A stretch of 64,000 nt of DNA, taken from Zunongwangia pacifica. Lineage in GTDB: Bacteria; Bacteroidota; Bacteroidia; Flavobacteriales; Flavobacteriaceae. A model generated the notes under the pieces. The model saw only the letters and a list, made by a program, of their open reading frames with translations, was not told the DNA's origin and searched no databases. Made by a program: the position numbers and the translations under genes. The DNA lies in assembly GCF_023499215.1 (NCBI RefSeq), contig NZ_JAKHSK010000011.1, forward strand, positions 80,931 to 144,930. The letters are read 5' to 3'. Positions 45,723 through 54,241 of the stretch are shown here, piece by piece. The first letter of the stretch is position 1. Every line of letters begins with the position of its first letter.

Positions 45723-46475
45723 TTAATTTTCTAAAGATTGTAGATATTCTTTTGCACGCTCTAAATCTTCAGGAGTATCAATCCCAATAGTCTGTCTATC
45801 GGTTTCTACCATTTTAATATTTTTACCATATTCTAAATATCGAATACATTCAATTTTTTCAGCATTCTCCAATTGCAGCATGGGTAAATTATAGAAATCT
45901 AAAAGTGCCTGTTTTCTAAATGCATAAATCCCAATATGTTTATAATAAATCACTTTAATATCGGTATTTCTAGGATAAGGAACAGGAAACCTTGAGAAAT
46001 ATAGCGCATAATCATTATGATCTGTAATCACCTTTACATTATTAGGATTGGTAATTTCTTTACTATCCTGTATTGCTACTTTTAAGGACGCTAAATCGAT
46101 ACTTGAAGCATCATCATCCTGAAAAACATTCAGTAATCGCTCTAAACTTAATTTATCAATAAATGGCTCGTCTCCCTGCACGTTCACTACAATATCTACA
46201 TCCATATCATGAACGGCCTCGGCAAGGCGGTCACTTCCGCAGTCATGCTCTTTTTTGCTTTTAATTACTTTACCGCCAAAATTCTTTGCTTCTACTACTA
46301 TCTTGTCACTGTCTGTAACAATATAAACATCATCAAACAGCCCGGTATTCTTAGCTGCTTCATAAGTTCGCTGAATTACCGGTTTCCCATTTAAATCCTG
46401 CATTAACTTCCCCGGAAATCGTGAAGCTTCGTATCTGGCGGGAATCATCGCGACAATCTTAAGTTTTTCTTTCAT
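45723..46475 (-). CDS. kdsB: 3-deoxy-manno-octulosonate cytidylyltransferase
   Basis: A 250-residue enzyme that makes CMP-KDO from KDO and CTP for the lipopolysaccharide core. Marks are the nucleotide loop [16 protein letters not shown] (about residues 10-25), the acidic pair in [11 protein letters not shown] (about 97-107) and [14 protein letters not shown] start at ATG 46475; a TTG one codon earlier is also in frame. With kdsC at 32725-33234 it covers two steps of KDO synthesis, although the two genes are about 12 kb apart. Confidence 0.92.
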   Translation of the reverse strand: MKEKLKIVAMIPARYEASRFPGKLMQDLNGKPVIQRTYEAAKNTGLFDDVYIVTDSDKIVVEAKNFGGKVIKSKKEHDCGSDRLAEAVHDMDVDIVVNVQGDEPFIDKLSLERLLNVFQDDDASSIDLASLKVAIQDSKEITNPNNVKVITDHNDYALYFSRFPVPYPRNTDIKVIYYKHIGIYAFRKQALLDFYNLPMLQLENAEKIECIRYLEYGKNIKMVETDRQTIGIDTPEDLERAKEYLQSLEN

Positions 46476-46541
46476 CAAAAAATATTGATTAATTTTTTCT
46501 AAAAATAAGCTTTTAAAAACAGGCCGGCTGTTTAAATTTAG

Positions 46542-47981
46542 TTAATCCTGTACCACAAAAAAATCATCTTTAAATCCTATAAGATATAATTTATCTGTAG
46601 CCCGTGTTACCGCTGTGTACAACCAGCGAAGATATTCTTTGCCTACACCATTGGGTAAATAAGGCTGTTCTATAAAAACGGTATTCCATTGCCCACCCTG
46701 ACTTTTATGACAAGTAATGGCATAAGAGAATTTTACCTGTAATGCATTAAAGTATTTGTTGTTTTTAACCTTCAAAAACTTTTTATATTTCGCTGTTTCA
46801 TCTTCATAATCTTTCATTACTTCCTGATAAAGAAGATTAGATTCTTCAAAAGTAAGCGAAGGGGAATTACTGGTTAACGTATCTAACATGACCACCGTCT
46901 CAAAAGGACGCATCTTTGGGTAATCGACCATTTGCACCGAAACTTCAGCAAAACGAAATCCGTAAAGTTCCTTTATCGCAAAAATCTCCAAAACTTTTAC
47001 AATATCCCCATTGGCAATAAAACCAGCTTCAGAAGAGGGTTTTATCCAGAAATAATTATTTTTTACCACCATTAGATAATCGCCGGCAGAAATTTCTTCT
47101 TCCTGGTATAAAATTCGGGATCTAATTTGTTGATTGTATTGATTAGCTCTTTTATTAGAACGAACAATAATACTGGTATCCTCGTTTCCCAGCGAATGAT
47201 AGGTATCCTGAATGGCTTCCATAATTTCGTACCCATCCACCAGCCGTACTACATCTGCTTTAGGTCCTAATTCAAATTTAAAACTCTCATAAAAAGCTTC
47301 ACGAATAGCTTCTCTAATTAATGTTGCATTATGTAAAATATCACTTTCCTCACTTTGCCTAACCACTTCGTCTAATTCTATATGCCCAACCTCTTTAAAA
47401 AAACCGGTTCGTAATGTATCTTGATCCAAGGCCGGACTTATATCCATTTTTACAGGCGGAAGCTGTGCAGTATCCCCTATAAAAATCAATTGGCATTTGT
47501 GCCCGCTATACACATATTCCATTAAATCGTCTAGCAAAGAACCATTATCAAAATTCTTAGAATCACCTGGATGATCTGCAATCATCGAGGCTTCATCTAC
47601 AATAAAAATCGTATTTTTATGTTTATTTGTTTGTAAAACAAACTGAATTCCGCTTCCCCCCGATTTCTTCGGAAAATAAATCTTCTTGTGAATGGTAAAG
47701 GCTTCCCTTTGTGAATAATTCGCTATTACCTTGGCTGCACGACCCGTTGGCGCCATTAAAACACCAGATTTCTTTATTTTCCACAGATTTTTAACAAAAG
47801 AACTGATAATTGTTGTTTTTCCTGTACCGGCAAAGCCTTTTAGCAAAAAAAGATCATCATTGGTTCCTTCTACTGCAAATTTGGCTAATTGCTGTAAGGC
47901 AATATCCTGTTTTTCACGGGGTTGAAAACCCAAATCGTTAATCAAAATTTTATAAAATGCTGAAACATTCGGTTTTTCCAT
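46542..47981 (-). CDS. RecD-like ATP-dependent DNA helicase
   Basis: A 479-residue SF1B helicase related to RecD and its short relatives. Walker A is FAGTGKTTII (about residues 49-58), Walker B IFIVDEASMI (about 129-138), and the Q-loop motif III is FIGDTAQLPPV (about 167-177). Near the C-terminus FSYAITCHKSQGGQW and LYTAVTRATDKLYLIG form the UvrD_C_2 part. It is shorter than RecD2 and has no long N-terminal domain. It likely has a role in DNA repair or replication fork processing. The gene is single and divergent from 48102-48752. Confidence 0.85.
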   Translation of the reverse strand: MEKPNVSAFYKILINDLGFQPREKQDIALQQLAKFAVEGTNDDLFLLKGFAGTGKTTIISSFVKNLWKIKKSGVLMAPTGRAAKVIANYSQREAFTIHKKIYFPKKSGGSGIQFVLQTNKHKNTIFIVDEASMIADHPGDSKNFDNGSLLDDLMEYVYSGHKCQLIFIGDTAQLPPVKMDISPALDQDTLRTGFFKEVGHIELDEVVRQSEESDILHNATLIREAIREAFYESFKFELGPKADVVRLVDGYEIMEAIQDTYHSLGNEDTSIIVRSNKRANQYNQQIRSRILYQEEEISAGDYLMVVKNNYFWIKPSSEAGFIANGDIVKVLEIFAIKELYGFRFAEVSVQMVDYPKMRPFETVVMLDTLTSNSPSLTFEESNLLYQEVMKDYEDETAKYKKFLKVKNNKYFNALQVKFSYAITCHKSQGGQWNTVFIEQPYLPNGVGKEYLRWLYTAVTRATDKLYLIGFKDDFFVVQD

Positions 47982-48034
47982 AGCTGAATCTTCAAAAAAC
48001 CAAATATAATGATGGATTTTTAGGCAAGAAACTT

Positions 48035-48062
48035 TTGCGAATAAAAAAAAATTGTAGATTTG
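48035..48062 (+). promoter_or_regulatory. Bacteroidota-type promoter of the 48102-50935 operon
   Basis: TTG (48035-48037), a 17-base spacer and TAGATTTG (48055-48062) fit TTG-N17-23-TAnnTTTG exactly. It lies 40 bases before the first start codon. Confidence 0.7.
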
Positions 48063-48101
48063 TCATATAACTCTAATAACTTAAATTAATTTCTTAGAAG
48101 C

Positions 48102-48752
48102 ATGAGACTTGTAATTCAATTACTATTGTGGGCGGTTATAGCTTTTCTGGCTTGGTTAACTTTTGATGCTGTATACCGACCAATTCAATTTAACAAGGTT
48201 AAAGAACAACGTTACCCAAAAGTAATTGAAAACCTTAAAGACATAAGAGCGGCCGAGCTTGCTCATAAAGAGATCACTGGTGATTTTGAAGGTGATTTTA
48301 ACAAACTTGTACAATTTATCGATACTGCTGAATTTGCGATTACTCAACGTAGAGATACTACAGTATTAGATGAAGAATACAGAAAGACCTATGGTGTAGA
48401 CGAGTATATCGAAAAAGTTCTTATCGATACTTTAGGATTCGTACCGGTAAAAGATTCTTTATACAAAGGTGATCGTGATCGTTACACCAACATGATCAAC
48501 GTACCAATTAAAGGAACAGACGCTAAAGTCGAACTTCAAGCTGGTTCAATAAAAAAAGGAGATAACAAAATTCCCGTTTTTGAAGCAAGAGTTGCTAAAA
48601 GTGTAATCCTATACGATCAGGATAAGCATTTGATCGCACAAGAAAACGAAGTACAATCTGTAGAAGAGGTTAACGGTCGTTACATTAGTGTTGGTTCTAT
48701 GGAAGAAGTAAACACTACAGGAAACTGGCCACAAACTTATGGTGACCAATAA
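48102..48752 (+). CDS. Membrane-anchored protein of unknown function
   Basis: A 216-residue protein with one N-terminal hydrophobic helix (about residues 4-22, VIQLLLWAVIAFLAWLTF) and a soluble part predicted to face the periplasm. Helical words ENLKDIRAAELAHKEITGDF (about 43-62) recall the pilin-like helix used by some secretion pseudopilins, but no prepilin cleavage site is present. I do not recognise a function. Its last 14 bases overlap the DUF3822 start, so translation is coupled. Confidence 0.72.
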   Translation: MRLVIQLLLWAVIAFLAWLTFDAVYRPIQFNKVKEQRYPKVIENLKDIRAAELAHKEITGDFEGDFNKLVQFIDTAEFAITQRRDTTVLDEEYRKTYGVDEYIEKVLIDTLGFVPVKDSLYKGDRDRYTNMINVPIKGTDAKVELQAGSIKKGDNKIPVFEARVAKSVILYDQDKHLIAQENEVQSVEEVNGRYISVGSMEEVNTTGNWPQTYGDQ

Positions 48753-49551
48753 TCCAGAAAATATATCTTTGAAATTGTCCATTCAGGTTAGCCTGAATGG
48801 ACTTTCTTTTTGTACCCTAAATACAAAAAGTAATACTATAGTTTATTACCACAAAAAATCCTTCGAAAAAGAACTCGATCCGGTAAACCTTCTTCAAAAG
48901 ATCGAAGAAGAATACAATACGCAACCACAGCTTAAAACACCGGTAAACGAGGTGAAATTATGCTTCTGTAATAACCTTTTTACATTAGTTCCCAAAAAAT
49001 GGTTTAAAGAAGAGGTCGCTGCTTCTTATTTAAAATTCAATACGAAGATCCTTAAAACAGATTTTGTTGCCGTAGATGAAATTGAGCATAAAGAAATGGT
49101 GAATGTCTATATTCCTTATACCAATATCATCAATTATTTTTTTGAAAAATACGGTGAATTCGAATATTCTCACCATCTATCGGTGTTATTGCAAAAGTTT
49201 CTTTCTTTTGAAGATCATAAAGGAATTAAAGTCTATGCACATAATAGTCACAAACGGCTAGATTTATTTATCATTGAAGAAGGCAAACTACTACTTTGTA
49301 ACAGCTTTAATTATTTTAGTAAAGAAGATTATTTATACTACTTGCTTTTTGCTGCAGAACAGTTAGATTTAGACCCCAAAAAGTTTAAGCTTCACTTAAG
49401 TGGAGAAATTCATAAAGAAGACGACATTTACAAATTGCTTCAGGATTATATTCAGAATATTCATTTTTTATCTTCAGAAACAACACACGAAATAGAAAAA
49501 GGCTGGAATATTAATAAATCTGAAGAATACATACTTTTAAACACGCTTTAA
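48739..49551 (+). CDS. DUF3822 family protein
   Basis: A 270-residue cytoplasmic protein of the Bacteroidota DUF3822 family. It is mixed alpha/beta with words such as KLSIQVSLNGLSFCTLNTKS near the start and HLSVLLQKFLSFEDHKGIK (about residues 138-156), a layout like an actin/ASKHA-type fold, although no nucleotide motif is obvious. It lies directly before rsmD with no gap, a neighbourhood usual in flavobacteria. The function is unknown. Confidence 0.78.
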   Translation: MVTNNPENISLKLSIQVSLNGLSFCTLNTKSNTIVYYHKKSFEKELDPVNLLQKIEEEYNTQPQLKTPVNEVKLCFCNNLFTLVPKKWFKEEVAASYLKFNTKILKTDFVAVDEIEHKEMVNVYIPYTNIINYFFEKYGEFEYSHHLSVLLQKFLSFEDHKGIKVYAHNSHKRLDLFIIEEGKLLLCNSFNYFSKEDYLYYLLFAAEQLDLDPKKFKLHLSGEIHKEDDIYKLLQDYIQNIHFLSSETTHEIEKGWNINKSEEYILLNTL

Positions 49552-50103
49552 ATGCGCATTATTTCAGGAAGCAACAAAGGCAAAAGAATTATTGCCCCCA
49601 AAAAATTACCCGTAAGGCCAACCACAGATATGGCAAAAGAAGGCTTGTTTAATATTTTAAACAATCATTATCATTTTAGTGCTTTACGGATTTTAGATTT
49701 ATTCTCTGGAACAGGCAATATTTCCTATGAATTTGCGTCACGTGGTGCTGAACAGATTACCTCGGTAGATGGTAATTTTGAGTGCGTAAAATTCATAAAG
49801 AAAACAGCGGCGGAACTCAATTACTCAATCACTGTCATAAAAAGTGATGTTTTTAAATATTTAGAAAAATCCCCCATTACCGCAGATGTTATATTTGCCG
49901 ATCCTCCTTACGATTTTTCCACGGAAGATTTTTTAAGAATAGCCGAATTAGTGTTTAAAAATAATCTGCTTAGTGAAGACGGAATGCTAATTATTGAATC
50001 TGGAAAACATACCGATTTATCTACTAGCCCAAATTTTGTTGAGAAAAGAGGATATGGCGGTTCTGTTTTTTCATTTTTTTATAAAACTGGTGATAACGAT
50101 TAA
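49552..50103 (+). CDS. rsmD: 16S rRNA (guanine-966-N2)-methyltransferase
   Basis: A 183-residue SAM-dependent enzyme methylating G966 of 16S rRNA. The start MRIISGSNKGKRI is the family mark, the SAM loop is LDLFSGTGNISYEF (about residues 46-59) and the catalytic motif is FADPPYDF (about 110-117). The ORF starts at the base after the DUF3822 stop. Its last 14 bases overlap the GTG start proposed for the GH16 gene. Confidence 0.92.
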   Translation: MRIISGSNKGKRIIAPKKLPVRPTTDMAKEGLFNILNNHYHFSALRILDLFSGTGNISYEFASRGAEQITSVDGNFECVKFIKKTAAELNYSITVIKSDVFKYLEKSPITADVIFADPPYDFSTEDFLRIAELVFKNNLLSEDGMLIIESGKHTDLSTSPNFVEKRGYGGSVFSFFYKTGDND

Positions 50104-50935
50104 AAATACTAAAAGTTTATATTATTTTCTTACAATTTTAGTGTGCTTATCGATGGAAGCTAATGCGCAGGATTATGAATTAATTTGGAATGATGAGTTT
50201 GATTATCGTGGTAAGCCCGATAAAAACAAATGGACACATGAAACCGGTTTTATTCGTAATCTTGAGGAACAATATTATACCAAAAGAAAGAAGAATGCCA
50301 TTGTTAAAAATGATGTTCTAAAAATCATTGCCAGAAAAGAAGGATATCGAAACAAGAAATACGATCCCGATATTCAGAACTATCGTTATAATACAGAAAA
50401 AGCGCATTACACCTCGGCAAGCTTACACACCCATAAAAAATTCGATCTAAATTTCGGTAAAATTGAAGTCCGCGCTAAACTTCCACAGGGAAAAGGCGTT
50501 TGGCCGGCCATCTGGATGTTAGGGGCTAATTTTCACGATATCGAATGGCCTTATAGCGGTGAAATTGATATTCTTGAATTTGTGGGCAAAGATCCTTATA
50601 ATATCCATGCTACCGTTCATTATCCGCATGGTAAAGGATCCAAAATTAAAAGTGAAGGCGGGCAGTTAAAATTAGAGACTGCTCCTAGTGAGGATTTTCA
50701 TGTTTACGGGATGAACTGGGATTCAGAAAAAATTGAATTCTCTTTTGATGATTACGTGTATTACACTTTCAACATCGATCAGGCAGATACCGAAAATAAT
50801 CCTTTTAAAAAGCCATTTTTCTTAATTATTAATCTGGCTCTTGGTGGAAAATGGGCTGGGGAAATTGACGATTCCATTTTTCCGCAGGAATATCTAATCG
50901 ATTATGTACGGGTATATAAAAAAGCAGGTCTGTAA
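50090..50935 (+). CDS. Secreted GH16 beta-glucanase
   Basis: An exported glycoside hydrolase family 16 enzyme, probably a laminarinase/endo-beta-glucanase. The open frame begins further upstream at 49994, inside rsmD. I choose the GTG at 50090 because it gives a clean signal peptide (hydrophobic SLYYFLTILVCLSMEANAQ) and only a short overlap. The 281-residue product has the GH16 catalytic motif GEIDILEFVG (E-x-D-x-x-E, about residues 162-171) and the concanavalin-like strands VRAKLPQGKGVWPAIWML. No extra carbohydrate-binding domain is present. Its last four codons and stop lie inside the antisense rnpB gene. Confidence 0.85.
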   Translation: MITIKNTKSLYYFLTILVCLSMEANAQDYELIWNDEFDYRGKPDKNKWTHETGFIRNLEEQYYTKRKKNAIVKNDVLKIIARKEGYRNKKYDPDIQNYRYNTEKAHYTSASLHTHKKFDLNFGKIEVRAKLPQGKGVWPAIWMLGANFHDIEWPYSGEIDILEFVGKDPYNIHATVHYPHGKGSKIKSEGGQLKLETAPSEDFHVYGMNWDSEKIEFSFDDYVYYTFNIDQADTENNPFKKPFFLIINLALGGKWAGEIDDSIFPQEYLIDYVRVYKKAGL

Positions 50936-51239
50936 GCCGGATTCTGTTCACCCTGAAATACATCAGGATGCCCTTGTCATTTATCTTAGAACATTGTTAC
51001 CAAAGTCCTTTAGCTGCCTACCCTCCAACGACAAACGAGCAATTTGATAATGTTGGTTTACATGGCATTGCACCGCATAGAGTTTACCTGATTTCACTAC
51101 AGCATTACCTGTACATTCTTTCTGTTGCACTTGTCCTGGCCTCACGACCGGTGGGCGTTACCCACTATGCTGCTCTATGGTGTCCGGACTTTCCTCTAAG
51201 CCACAAATATGAACTTAGCGATAGGGCCGACCTGCTTGG
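50921..51239 (-). ncRNA. rnpB: RNase P RNA
   Basis: The catalytic RNA of ribonuclease P, which trims the 5' leader of tRNA precursors. On the minus strand the P4 5' strand reads GAGGAAAGTCCGGAC (51182-51196), its partner ACAGAATCCGGCTTA lies at 50933-50947, and the conserved GGTAAACTC and GGTGCAATGCC blocks of the specificity domain lie between them. P1 pairs AGCAGGTC (51229-51236) with GACCTGCT (50923-50930), directly followed by a T-run that can act as terminator. The 5' end is placed a few bases before P1, fitting the TACATTTG box; both ends are good to a few bases. Confidence 0.95.
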
Positions 51240-51242
51240 CTG

Positions 51243-51250
51243 CAAATGTA
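51243..51250 (-). promoter_or_regulatory. -7 element of rnpB
   Basis: On the minus strand it reads TACATTTG (TAnnTTTG), about 7 bases before P1 of the RNA. The -33 box is weak. Confidence 0.55.
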
Positions 51251-51255
51251 TTTAA

Positions 51256-51603
51256 ATTAAGTTGAAAGTTTAGAGTAAAAGTTCATGAGTTTACAGTTAG
51301 CAGTCGCGTTTGTTAAATTTAAAATATCTCGAAAAATCAACAATCTGAGCAAAAAGCCAAGAAAATCATTTTCAAATTAATACATTTTAAAATTCTCCAG
51401 CCCTTGGTCTATCATCTATGCCCTAATAACGAAACAATGTAAACTCAGAAAAGCTATTTGTAATTAACCATTAGCTTTCAGCTATCATCACATTATCAAA
51501 TTTCAACATGCCACTCATAAAGTTGATGATTTGTTTATAAATACTAGTACATATTTTCGGAGTTAAGCAGGCTATTTTTATATTTGTCGTTCAAACTTGT
51601 TAG
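51256..51603. other. Intergenic region between rnpB and dnaX
   Basis: These 348 bases hold no recognisable gene or RNA. They should carry the rnpB promoter on the left and the dnaX promoter on the right, where TATATTTG (51576-51583) fits the -7 consensus 20 bases before the dnaX ATG; its -33 box reads ttcg rather than TTG. Confidence 0.5.
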
Positions 51604-53463
51604 ATGGAGCATTTTGTAGTTTCGGCACGTAAATACAGGCCACAAACCTTTAAAGATGTGGTTGGGCAACAGGCCATTACCAATACATTGGCTAATGCTA
51701 TCGCTCATAACCATCTGGCGCAGGCGCTTTTATTTACCGGCCCTCGTGGCGTGGGAAAAACAACTTGTGCCCGTATTTTAGCCAAAATGATTAATCAGGA
51801 CGGTACTGAAAGTCCAGATGAAGATTTTGCTTTTAATATTTTTGAGCTCGATGCCGCCTCTAACAACTCGGTTGACGATATTCGTAACCTTATCGATCAG
51901 GTAAGAATACCACCGCAGGTAGGAACTTATAAAGTGTATATTATCGACGAGGTTCACATGTTATCCACCTCGGCCTTTAATGCATTTCTAAAAACCTTAG
52001 AAGAGCCGCCTAAACATGCGATTTTTATCCTTGCTACGACCGAGAAACATAAGATTATCCCTACTATTCTTTCTCGTTGCCAGATCTTTGATTTTAAAAG
52101 AATTACGGTAACCGATGCTAAAGACTACTTAAAATATATTGCCGAGCAGGAAGGGGTGAATGCTGATGAAGATGCGCTGCAAATCATTGCTCAAAAAGCC
52201 GATGGCGCGATGCGTGATGCGCTTTCTATTTACGATCGTGTAGTAAGTTTTAGTGGAAAAGATTTAACCAGACAGGCTGTTACGGAGAACCTGAATGTGT
52301 TAGATTATGACACCTACATGCAGGTAACAGATCTGTTGTTAGATAATAACATTCCGCAATTACTGGTACTATTTAATGATATCCTATCTAATGGATTTGA
52401 CGGGCATCATTTTATTGCCGGTCTGGCTTCGCATTTTAGGGATTTATTAGTTTGTAAAGATCAGCGGACGATCCAGCTTTTAGAAGTAGGTGAACAAACA
52501 AAAGCCAGATATTTTGAGCAATCACAAAAAACGTCTCAGCAATTTTTGCTTCAGGCTATCGATCTGGCCAATGAATGTGATTTAAAATATAAAAGCAGCC
52601 GAAATCAACGACTCTTAGTAGAACTCTGCTTAATGCAAATTGCCTCTGTCACTTTCGACGGAGAAAAAAAAAACAGCAGTCCTAAAATAGTTCCCGCTTC
52701 TCATTTTGAACAACCTGCAAAATCGATCTCAAAAGAGGAAAAATCGATTATCAGGAATAACGAATATGGGCAAAATGATACCGCCCCCAAAGAAGCACAA
52801 CAACCTTCAGTTGAAAATCGCACAGAAAATGATACCTGTGCCCCTGAAGCCACACCAGCCAGTCAGGAATATTTTAGTAATGAAGTTCCCAATACTTCCG
52901 AAGAAAAAGAAGAAAAAACTGAAGAAGAACAGGAAACAACTAAAATTCAACCTCCAAATAGCGAATTATCGAAACCTGCTACTGATACCGAAGTAAAAAG
53001 AGAACGCGTATCTGGACTTTCACTTGCAAGTATTCGAAAGAAAAAAGAACTTGAGGCCCAGGTTAAAGATAAAGCTCCGGAGCGTGAAACGGTAATGACC
53101 GGAAAATTTACCGAAACACAATTACAGGCGGCTTGGGACGATTATGTACATAAACTGAAGAAACGCGGCGAAAAAATCCTGGCTTCTATTTTAGAGACAG
53201 ATCTTCCTACCTTAAAGAACGAGAACGAAATTCATATAGAATTACCGGCAGAATCCATGAAAATCGATCTGGAAAGAGGTCAACACAAATTAATGGGGTT
53301 TCTGAAAACCAGATTGAAAAACACGACTATTTCGCTGGTTATTGATGTGAATGAGAGTACGGCGAAAAAATTTGTATTTACACCAATAGAAAAATACAAT
53401 AAGCTAAAAGAGAAAAATCCGCTTTTGGATAAATTACGAACAACTTTTGATTTAGACGTATAA
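51604..53463 (+). CDS. dnaX: DNA polymerase III subunit gamma/tau
   Basis: The 619-residue clamp-loader subunit. The AAA+ domain has Walker A GPRGVGKTT (about residues 44-52), Walker B VYIIDEVHML (about 111-120), and the SRC motif ILSRCQ (about 154-159). The four zinc-binding Cys of most DnaX proteins are absent: after CARILAKMI comes NQDGTESPDEDF instead. The clamp-loader collar ends near residue 350, then a charged, disordered linker (about 355-495), then the tau end with ERETVMTGKFTETQLQAAWD. An A10 run at the collar/linker border could yield a short gamma form (see separate entry). The gene is followed after 2 bases by miaE. Confidence 0.95.
   Translation: MEHFVVSARKYRPQTFKDVVGQQAITNTLANAIAHNHLAQALLFTGPRGVGKTTCARILAKMINQDGTESPDEDFAFNIFELDAASNNSVDDIRNLIDQVRIPPQVGTYKVYIIDEVHMLSTSAFNAFLKTLEEPPKHAIFILATTEKHKIIPTILSRCQIFDFKRITVTDAKDYLKYIAEQEGVNADEDALQIIAQKADGAMRDALSIYDRVVSFSGKDLTRQAVTENLNVLDYDTYMQVTDLLLDNNIPQLLVLFNDILSNGFDGHHFIAGLASHFRDLLVCKDQRTIQLLEVGEQTKARYFEQSQKTSQQFLLQAIDLANECDLKYKSSRNQRLLVELCLMQIASVTFDGEKKNSSPKIVPASHFEQPAKSISKEEKSIIRNNEYGQNDTAPKEAQQPSVENRTENDTCAPEATPASQEYFSNEVPNTSEEKEEKTEEEQETTKIQPPNSELSKPATDTEVKRERVSGLSLASIRKKKELEAQVKDKAPERETVMTGKFTETQLQAAWDDYVHKLKKRGEKILASILETDLPTLKNENEIHIELPAESMKIDLERGQHKLMGFLKTRLKNTTISLVIDVNESTAKKFVFTPIEKYNKLKEKNPLLDKLRTTFDLDV
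52664..52685 (+). promoter_or_regulatory. Slippery A10 run in dnaX with stops in both other frames
   Basis: Ten A residues (52664-52673) followed by C form, in the zero frame, the A AAA AAC heptamer after codon 354. A -1 shift (or one extra A) meets TAA at 52683-52685 after three codons. A +1 shift (or one A fewer) meets TAG at 52688-52690. Either event would give a product of about 360 residues that is the complete clamp-loader part, like gamma. Confidence 0.6.
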
Positions 53464-53465
53464 TT

Positions 53466-54047
53466 ATGCTTGGTTTAAAACTTCCTACCGATCCCAGATG
53501 GGCCGATATCGCAAATAAAAATATTGAAGAAATTTTAATCGATCATGCATGGTGTGAGCAAAAGGCAGCATCAACCGCTATTTCTTTAATTGTAAATTAT
53601 CCTGAATATCCCGAGCTTGTTACTGCCATGATTGCCTTATCCCGTGAAGAAATGGGTCATTTTAAAATGGTACACGATAAAATTTTAGAGCGTAACATCC
53701 AGATGGGATGGGATCGTAAGGACGAATATGTTGTTCAGCTTTTGAAGTTTTTCCCAAAAGGCGGCAGCCGAAAAACGCAGCTCATCCATAGATTATTGAT
53801 CGCAGGCTTAATCGAAGCCAGAAGTTGCGAGCGTTTTAGATTATTAAGCGAAAAACTTGAAGACAAGGAACTGGCCGAATTTTATAAAAATTTAATGATA
53901 AGTGAAGCCAATCACTACACCATGTTTTTAAAGTTTGCCAGAAAATATGGTGATCGCGAAGTGGTTGACAAAAAATGGAACGATCTTTTAGAATTTGAAG
54001 GTAAGATGATTCAGGGATTAGGAACTAAAGAAACCATTCACGGATAA
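53466..54047 (+). CDS. miaE: tRNA-(ms2io6A)-hydroxylase, MiaE type
   Basis: A 193-residue ferritin-like diiron protein that hydroxylates the isopentenyl group of modified A37 in tRNA. The opening MLGLKLPTDPRWADIA is the family signature. Iron ligands are expected from EEILIDHAWCEQKAA, REEMGHFKMVH, EARSCERFRLL and SEANHYTMFL (Glu and ExxH pairs). It lies 2 bases after dnaX in the same transcript. Confidence 0.9.
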   Translation: MLGLKLPTDPRWADIANKNIEEILIDHAWCEQKAASTAISLIVNYPEYPELVTAMIALSREEMGHFKMVHDKILERNIQMGWDRKDEYVVQLLKFFPKGGSRKTQLIHRLLIAGLIEARSCERFRLLSEKLEDKELAEFYKNLMISEANHYTMFLKFARKYGDREVVDKKWNDLLEFEGKMIQGLGTKETIHG

Positions 54048-54052
54048 ATTAA

Positions 54053-54222
54053 AAAAAAGCCGTCTAAAAATATCCAAAGAAGTCATTCTGAACCTGCCTG
54101 TCAGCGGATAGTTTCATTTCAGAATCTCATCATACTGATTCAAAAATCTATATGAGAACCCGAAACAATTCCGACAGCTATCGAAACAGATTGACGAAAA
54201 TGAAATTTTAGACAGTCTTTTC
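54053..54222. repeat. Dispersed palindromic repeat, aggctgtctaaaaa type, copy C with insert
   Basis: Ends aaaaagccgtctaaaaa and ttttagacagtctttt are inverted. The inside has gtcattctgaa, tttcagaatctcat and atgagaacccgaaac. Against copy A it has about 21 more bases (near 54093-54113, cctgcctgtcagcggatag). It lies between convergent miaE and ppx. Confidence 0.83.
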
Positions 54223-54241
54223 AGAAAATTATAAATCACTA

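Noticed and set aside
50968..51255. 95-residue plus-strand frame after the GH16 gene
   Set aside because: It is the antisense of the RNase P RNA, whose conserved blocks explain the whole region.
52706..52996. 96-residue frame in dnaX in another reading phase
   Set aside because: It is a Lys/Asn-rich shadow of the disordered tau linker, and both shifted frames hit stops just after the A10 run, so slippage would not enter it.
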